Positions 6,700-9,950 of a stretch of DNA of 9,950 nucleotides are shown piece by piece; positions within the stretch are counted from its first letter, which is position 1; each line of letters begins with the position of its first letter. This stretch comes from Candidatus Sulfotelmatobacter sp. (lineage in GTDB: Bacteria > Acidobacteriota > Terriglobia > Terriglobales > SbA1), in NCBI GenBank assembly GCA_030151135.1, contig JASLEQ010000356.1:1-9950 (forward strand). The letters run 5' to 3'. The notes under the pieces are model-generated. The model was not told the DNA's origin, did not search any database, and worked only from the letters and a program-made list of their open reading frames with translations. The position numbers were made by a program, and so were the translations under genes.

Positions 6700-7440
6700 T
6701 TAAAAGCGCGCATACAAAAGGAACTCCCGGTTTCCTTCGGCGCCGAGGATAGGTGAATCAATTACTTCCATCTGTGCGGCGCCGAGAGCAGCAACTGAGC
6801 CGCGCACCTTGTCGACGGACGCTTGCTGCGCGTTTTCATCTCGAACGATTCCGCCCTTACCTACGAACTCCCTGCCCGCCTCAAACTGCGGCTTGATCAG
6901 CACGACGGCAACGCGGCCTTTTGGATTGTCCGGGAATGCTGCTTTGACGACGGACGGCAGTACGAGCGTGACTGAAATAAAAGAAACGTCTATGGCAATG
7001 AAGTCCACGTATTCGCCCACGGCATCGTGGGTCAGATATCTGGCGTTGGTCTTCTCCAGAAGGCGAACACGCGAATCCTGGCGGACTTTGAAGTCCATCT
7101 GGCCATAACCGGTGTCAATGGCGATCACGCGTGAGGCAGCATGTTGAAGCATGCAATCGGTGAAGCCTCCGGTAGACGCGCCCACATCCATGCAGATTGT
7201 TCCGGTCAGATCGATCTGCCAGTGCTCGATCGCATGTTCAAGCTTCAATCCGCCCCGACTGACGTACTTCAAATCCTGATCGAGAAGACGAATCGATGAG
7301 TCAGCGTCGACTGGCGCTCCGGATTTGTCGATCTTCTGATCGTTCACGAGAACTTTTCCGGCGAGAATCAGAGCTTGCGCACGCTCGCGCGATGGAAAGA
7401 GTCCACGGTCCACCAGCAATCTGTCGAGTCTGATTTTCAA
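6700..7440 (-). CDS. tlyA: TlyA-family rRNA 2'-O-methyltransferase / hemolysin-like protein
   Basis: A protein with an N-terminal S4 RNA-binding domain (about 2-60 of a 246-residue product) and a C-terminal FtsJ-like SAM methyltransferase. Mycobacterial TlyA 2'-O-methylates cytidines in 16S and 23S rRNA; other homologues are annotated as hemolysin A. Motifs: RLDRLLVDRGLFPSR (4-18), SRGGLKLEHA (61-70), the SAM site MDVGASTGGFTDCML (84-98), DVSFIS (151-156), LIKPQFEAGRE (181-191), KGGIVRD (195-201) and AEGNREF (234-240). The K-D-K-E residues K66, D151, K183 and E235 fit the 2'-O-methyltransferase tetrad. No ATG or GTG is available at the right place. The TTG at 7440 gives MKIRLDRLL, exactly where the family begins; a TTG at 7491 would add 17 unlike residues. 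No clear ribosome site is seen. Confidence 0.88.
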   Translation of the reverse strand: MKIRLDRLLVDRGLFPSRERAQALILAGKVLVNDQKIDKSGAPVDADSSIRLLDQDLKYVSRGGLKLEHAIEHWQIDLTGTICMDVGASTGGFTDCMLQHAASRVIAIDTGYGQMDFKVRQDSRVRLLEKTNARYLTHDAVGEYVDFIAIDVSFISVTLVLPSVVKAAFPDNPKGRVAVVLIKPQFEAGREFVGKGGIVRDENAQQASVDKVRGSVAALGAAQMEVIDSPILGAEGNREFLLYARF

Positions 7441-7464
7441 AGCAGTATGTGAGAACCTACCACG

Positions 7465-7599
7465 AAAGTGCCAGCACTCTCTCCGGTGCAAAGTGCTGAA
7501 CCATCTCTCGCTGAGAGAGTTAGAGGCACGGTATGGTCATTTTCCACATGATTTTGCACGGATGTGTTGAAAACTATGGTTCGCAAAGTGCGTTCAACA
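7465..7599 (-). repeat. Hairpin- and repeat-rich leader upstream of tlyA
   Basis: This stretch holds three copies of AAAGTGC on the plus strand (7465-7471, 7490-7496, 7585-7591), two of them inside GCAAAGTGC (7488-7496, 7583-7591). It also holds three perfect inverted repeats: CAGCACT/AGTGCTG (7472-7478, 7492-7498), TCTCTC/GAGAGA (7504-7509, 7513-7518) and TGTTGAA/TTCAACA (7565-7571, 7593-7599). A 9-codon minus-strand frame (ATG at 7549, TAA ending at 7520) is present without a ribosome site. The 254-base interval 7441-7694 has no convincing gene. It may be an RNA-structured leader or a binding-site array for tlyA; neither is proven. Confidence 0.4.
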
Positions 7600-7628
7600 A
7601 AAGGAAAGCCGCCCATGATGAGGCGGCT
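7597..7628 (-). terminator. Rho-independent terminator after yebC
   Basis: On the minus strand: AGCCGCC, loop TCATCATG, GGCGGCT, then TTCCTTTTGT. This is a perfect 7-bp GC-rich stem followed directly by a T-rich tract, 67 bases after the yebC stop codon. It also overlaps the inverted repeat at 7593-7599. Confidence 0.68.
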
Positions 7629-7636
7629 CAAGATTA

Positions 7637-7659
7637 AGGCGCGACATGAGGCCGCGCCT
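7637..7659 (-). repeat. Second GC-rich hairpin between yebC and its terminator
   Basis: AGGCGCG and CGCGCCT form a perfect 7-bp stem around a 9-base loop. There is no T-tract of its own. It lies between the yebC stop and the terminator at 7597-7628, so the yebC message would end in two tandem stem-loops. It may stabilise the 3' end or aid termination. Confidence 0.5.
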
Positions 7660-7694
7660 GCAAACCGGATGATGCTTCGACAGTTTCCGCTGAG

Positions 7695-8444
7695 CTAGCC
7701 GGCAACTTCTTCGAGAAGTTTCTCGTCGATATCGAAGTTGGCGTGGACGTTCTGCACGTCGTCATGCTCTTCGAGTGCTTCCATCAGGCGGATCATCGTG
7801 CCCGCCTGCTGGCCCTCAAGCTTGATGTAGTTCTGTGGGATGAAGGAAACGCTGGAAGACGCCGGAGTGATACCGGCGGCTTTCACGGCCTCGAGCACGG
7901 CCTCATAAGCCGAAGGTTCCGTGATGATTTCCCAGTTCTCGCCATCATCGCTCAAGTCTTCGCCACCGGCTTCGAGGATGATGTTCATCAGATCGTCTTC
8001 TTTGGCAGCGGTCTTGGGAACGACGATGTCGCCCTTCTTATGGAACAGGTAAGCGACAGCGCCTGCCGCGGCCATGTTTCCGCCGTTCTTGCCGAAGACG
8101 TGACGGATTTCGCTAACCGTGCGGTTGCGGTTATCGGTGTTGATATCGAGCATTACCGCGACGCCGCCGGGACCATAGCCTTCGAGGGTGAACTCTTCGT
8201 ACACCGCTCCGGGAAGTTCGCCGGTACCGCGCTGGATGGCGCGTTTGATATTGTCGGCTGGCATGTTCTCGCTCTTGGCGGCCAAAATCGCCGTGCGCAG
8301 GCGAGGATTGGAATCAGGATCGCCACCGCCGTTCTTGGCGGCAATGCTGATTTCCTTGATAAGTCGGGTGAAAATCTTGCCGCGCTTTGCATCGAGCGCG
8401 CCCTTTTTATGCTTAATTGTGGCCCATTTGGAATGGCCGGACAT
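7695..8444 (-). CDS. yebC: YebC/PmpR family protein
   Basis: A 249-residue member of PF01709. The N-terminal MSGHSKWATIKHKKGALDAK (1-20) is the near-invariant family signature. It continues with FTRLIKEISIAAKNGGGDP (25-43), NPRLRTAI (46-53), ENMPADNIKRAI (59-70) and the central YEEFTLEGYGPGGVA (82-96). Length and the three-domain acidic C-terminus are normal. Members act as transcription regulators (PmpR of Pseudomonas) or, as shown more recently for some, as translation factors that relieve ribosome stalling at proline stretches. Which role applies here cannot be told from sequence. The ATG at 8444 has a good ribosome site, CGAGGT, about 8 bases upstream. It has its own strong promoter (8539-8547) and terminator. 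In many bacteria ruvC follows yebC; here the 3' neighbour is tlyA. Confidence 0.95.
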   Translation of the reverse strand: MSGHSKWATIKHKKGALDAKRGKIFTRLIKEISIAAKNGGGDPDSNPRLRTAILAAKSENMPADNIKRAIQRGTGELPGAVYEEFTLEGYGPGGVAVMLDINTDNRNRTVSEIRHVFGKNGGNMAAAGAVAYLFHKKGDIVVPKTAAKEDDLMNIILEAGGEDLSDDGENWEIITEPSAYEAVLEAVKAAGITPASSSVSFIPQNYIKLEGQQAGTMIRLMEALEEHDDVQNVHANFDIDEKLLEEVAG

Positions 8445-8482
8445 GGTTCGACCTCGTTTTTAAAGAACTTGGATGGCGCAGG

Positions 8483-8534
8483 ATTCGCCTTTAGAGGAGA
8501 TCACAGGATAGCCTCGGTACAAACGCAGGCGAAT
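8483..8534 (-). repeat. Inverted repeat in the yebC 5' leader
   Basis: ATTCGCCT (8483-8490) and AGGCGAAT (8527-8534) are perfect 8-bp inverted copies separated by 36 bases. The predicted yebC transcript begins near 8532, so most of the distal arm would sit at the very 5' end of the RNA. This could form a 5'-terminal stem, or the DNA repeat could be an operator just downstream of the promoter. Confidence 0.4.
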
Positions 8535-8538
8535 ACAG

Positions 8539-8547
8539 ATTATAGCA
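8539..8547 (-). promoter_or_regulatory. Extended -10 promoter of yebC
   Basis: The minus strand reads TGCTATAAT: a perfect TATAAT with an upstream TGn. No strong -35 box is present, as is normal for extended -10 promoters. Predicted start near 8532 gives a leader of about 88 bases. Confidence 0.62.
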
Positions 8548-8618
8548 TGAGCCCTCGTTCGTAAATCCATATGGGTTTGTTGACTAGATGCCCGAACTTC
8601 ATGGATCCAGGAAGGATG

Positions 8619-8647
8619 TTGACTGTCTGAGTCGGTGACCCTACCAT
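8619..8647 (+). promoter_or_regulatory. Sigma-70-type promoter of the Ser/Thr kinase gene
   Basis: TTGACT (8619-8624, 5/6) and TACCAT (8642-8647, 4/6) are separated by exactly 17 bases. The start would be near 8654, leaving about 13 bases before the ATG. TGTTGACT occurs also at 8578-8585, but no -10 follows that copy at the right distance. Confidence 0.5.
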
Positions 8648-8666
8648 TCGGTCTCGCGGAATTTCT

Positions 8667-9950
8667 ATGGTCGGGCGGTTGATCGGACACTATCGGGTCC
8701 TGGAGAAGATCGGTGCCGGCGGGATGGGGGAAGTCTATCGGGCACACGATGAGCGCCTGGGGCGCGACGTTGCCCTGAAATTGATCCGGCCTGCCTCGAG
8801 CGACAATCCGGACCACCTGCACCGTTTCGAGCAGGAAGCCCGGGCCGCGGCCGCCCTGAATCATCCCAACATCCTCGCCATCTTCGATGTTGGTTTCGAT
8901 GGAGACGCCCCCTACATCGTTTCGGAGTTGCTCGAAGGAAAGACCCTGCGACAGATCCTCTTTGAGGGCCCTGTGCCGATCCGGCGGGCTACTGCTTACG
9001 CCTTCCAGATCGCGCAAGCATTGATTGCCGCGCATGAGCGCCGCATCGTGCATCGGGACCTCAAGCCTGAAAACCTGTTCGTTACGAATGATGACCGGGT
9101 AAAGGTTCTGGATTTTGGGGTAGCTAAGCTGCAGGCCGCTCCGGGGGAAAATCGTTCGATTGATAGTCTCACCACGATCACGAAACACGGCGCCGTGATT
9201 GGGACGGTTGCCTATATGTCGCCGGAACAGCTGCGCGGCAAGAATGTAGATCATCGGGCCGACATTTTCAGCTTTGGCGCGATTCTATATGAGATGCTGA
9301 CCGGCACGCGCGCATTCCGGGGCGAAACCGAAGTCGACACCATGACGGCCGTGCTGCGCGAAGAGCCCCCGGTCTCGAAGCTCGACGAGGCTGCTGTTCC
9401 CGCCGCCTATCAGGACATCCTGAAGCATTGTGTCGAGAAGGATCCGGAGAACCGCTTTCAATCGGCCAAAGACCTCGCATTCGCCCTGCAAGCGATTTCG
9501 GGATCCGCTCCAATCAAGATTCTTGATTCGCCTCAGCCAAAACCGAAAGGTAAATCATGGCTGCCTTGGGCCATCGTGGCGGGACTGGCAGCCGCCGTCG
9601 CGGCTCTTGCCTTGACGCAACTGATGCGAAAGCCCGTGGAAGCACCTGTCTATCGCCGTTTGACCTTCGAGGCTGGCACGGTTTACTCGGCACGGTTCGC
9701 GGCCGACGGCCAGAGCGTGATTTATAGCGCAGCCTGGAACAATAAGCCGGTCCAACTGTTTTCCACCGTCGGCAATTCCCCGCTGTCGCAGCCTTTGCAG
9801 TTTACAGATGCCACGTTGCTCGGAATCTCGCAAAAGAACGATCTGGCGCTTGTCGTCCGTGGCGTGCACTCCGGGCAACAGGAAGTCGTAAATGGAATGC
9901 TGGCAAGTGCCCCGCTGGCGGGTGGATCTCCGCGTGAATTACTTCCTGAC
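8667..9950 (+). CDS. Membrane-anchored Ser/Thr protein kinase with probable extracytoplasmic beta-propeller (C-terminus beyond window)
   Basis: The ATG at 8667 opens a frame of 428 codons that is still open at the window end. Residues 9-277 are a Hanks-type (PknB-like) kinase. Visible: glycine loop GAGGMGEVY (16-24), ATP-binding K38 in VALKL, catalytic loop HRDLKPEN (129-136) with D131, DFGVAK (149-154), GTVAYMSPEQ (179-188) and DIFSFGAILYEMLTG (199-213). All catalytic residues are present and HRD marks an RD kinase. A proline/lysine linker leads to one membrane helix at about 299-319. The part after it (RRLTFEAGTVYSARFAADGQ, 330-349) resembles the first blade of a TolB/WD40-like propeller, typical of acidobacterial kinases, and should face the periplasm. 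The ATG has only a weak GGA 7 bases upstream. Target proteins are unknown. It is divergent from yebC. Confidence 0.92.
   Translation, partial: MVGRLIGHYRVLEKIGAGGMGEVYRAHDERLGRDVALKLIRPASSDNPDHLHRFEQEARAAAALNHPNILAIFDVGFDGDAPYIVSELLEGKTLRQILFEGPVPIRRATAYAFQIAQALIAAHERRIVHRDLKPENLFVTNDDRVKVLDFGVAKLQAAPGENRSIDSLTTITKHGAVIGTVAYMSPEQLRGKNVDHRADIFSFGAILYEMLTGTRAFRGETEVDTMTAVLREEPPVSKLDEAAVPAAYQDILKHCVEKDPENRFQSAKDLAFALQAISGSAPIKILDSPQPKPKGKSWLPWAIVAGLAAAVAALALTQLMRKPVEAPVYRRLTFEAGTVYSARFAADGQSVIYSAAWNNKPVQLFSTVGNSPLSQPLQFTDATLLGISQKNDLALVVRGVHSGQQEVVNGMLASAPLAGGSPRELLPD

Noticed and set aside
7458..7480. TGGCAC on the minus strand as a sigma-54 -24 element before tlyA
   Set aside because: The matching -12 element (TTGC after 5 bases) is absent; the bases there read TGGT.
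7437..7631. A 64-codon minus-strand frame between yebC and tlyA
   Set aside because: It starts inside the yebC terminator, lacks a ribosome site, overlaps the start of tlyA in another frame, and resembles nothing known.
7743..8564. A 273-codon plus-strand frame opposite yebC
   Set aside because: It is antisense to a highly conserved yebC gene and its translation shows no recognisable motif; a codon-bias shadow.
8578..8624. Direct repeat TGTTGACT (8578-8585, 8617-8624) as an operator pair
   Set aside because: The second copy is explained as a -35 box; an 8-base repeat with 39-base period has little support alone.
8460..9254. A 264-codon minus-strand frame opposite the kinase
   Set aside because: It overlaps the catalytic core of an intact kinase on the other strand and reads as low-complexity antisense translation.

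Overview
The window reads as ordinary chromosome of a soil-type Acidobacteriota, probably class Terriglobia. This is inferred from moderate GC, an RsbU-like GAF/SpoIIE phosphatase, and a Ser/Thr kinase fused through one membrane helix to what looks like a beta-propeller, a layout very common in that phylum. The genes are mostly conserved housekeeping or signalling genes. No mobile element, CRISPR array, tRNA or rRNA was seen.

Layout, left to right. (1) 1-308, minus: N-terminus of a PiT-family inorganic phosphate transporter, cut by the window edge. It has a promoter at 360-365 and a candidate Pho box, two TTAAC half-sites 11 bp apart, at 375-392. (2) 429-1829, minus: a probable two-gene operon of a class I SAM O-methyltransferase (caffeoyl-CoA OMT type) and, upstream of it, a UPF0173-type metallo-beta-lactamase-fold hydrolase. 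(3) 1900-5625, plus: hpt (hypoxanthine phosphoribosyltransferase), then a GAF-GAF-SpoIIE phosphatase whose stop codon overlaps the start of lysA (diaminopimelate decarboxylase) as ATGA. (4) 5654-8444, minus: nadK, tlyA and yebC. tlyA and yebC are each followed by a terminator-like hairpin, so these look like separate transcripts. (5) 8667-9950, plus: a Ser/Thr kinase running off the right edge, divergent from yebC.

The genes cover purine salvage (hpt), lysine/cell-wall precursor supply (lysA), NADP supply (nadK), ribosome or translation support (tlyA, yebC), phosphate uptake, and two protein-phosphorylation modules (a phosphatase and a kinase). The most notable signals are regulatory: the possible Pho box, extended -10 promoters of the form TGCTATnAT before yebC and the phosphatase, likely leaderless starts of hpt and the phosphatase, a hairpin-rich leader before tlyA with a TTG start, and overlap coupling of a signalling phosphatase to lysA. 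I found no convincing undescribed multi-gene system.
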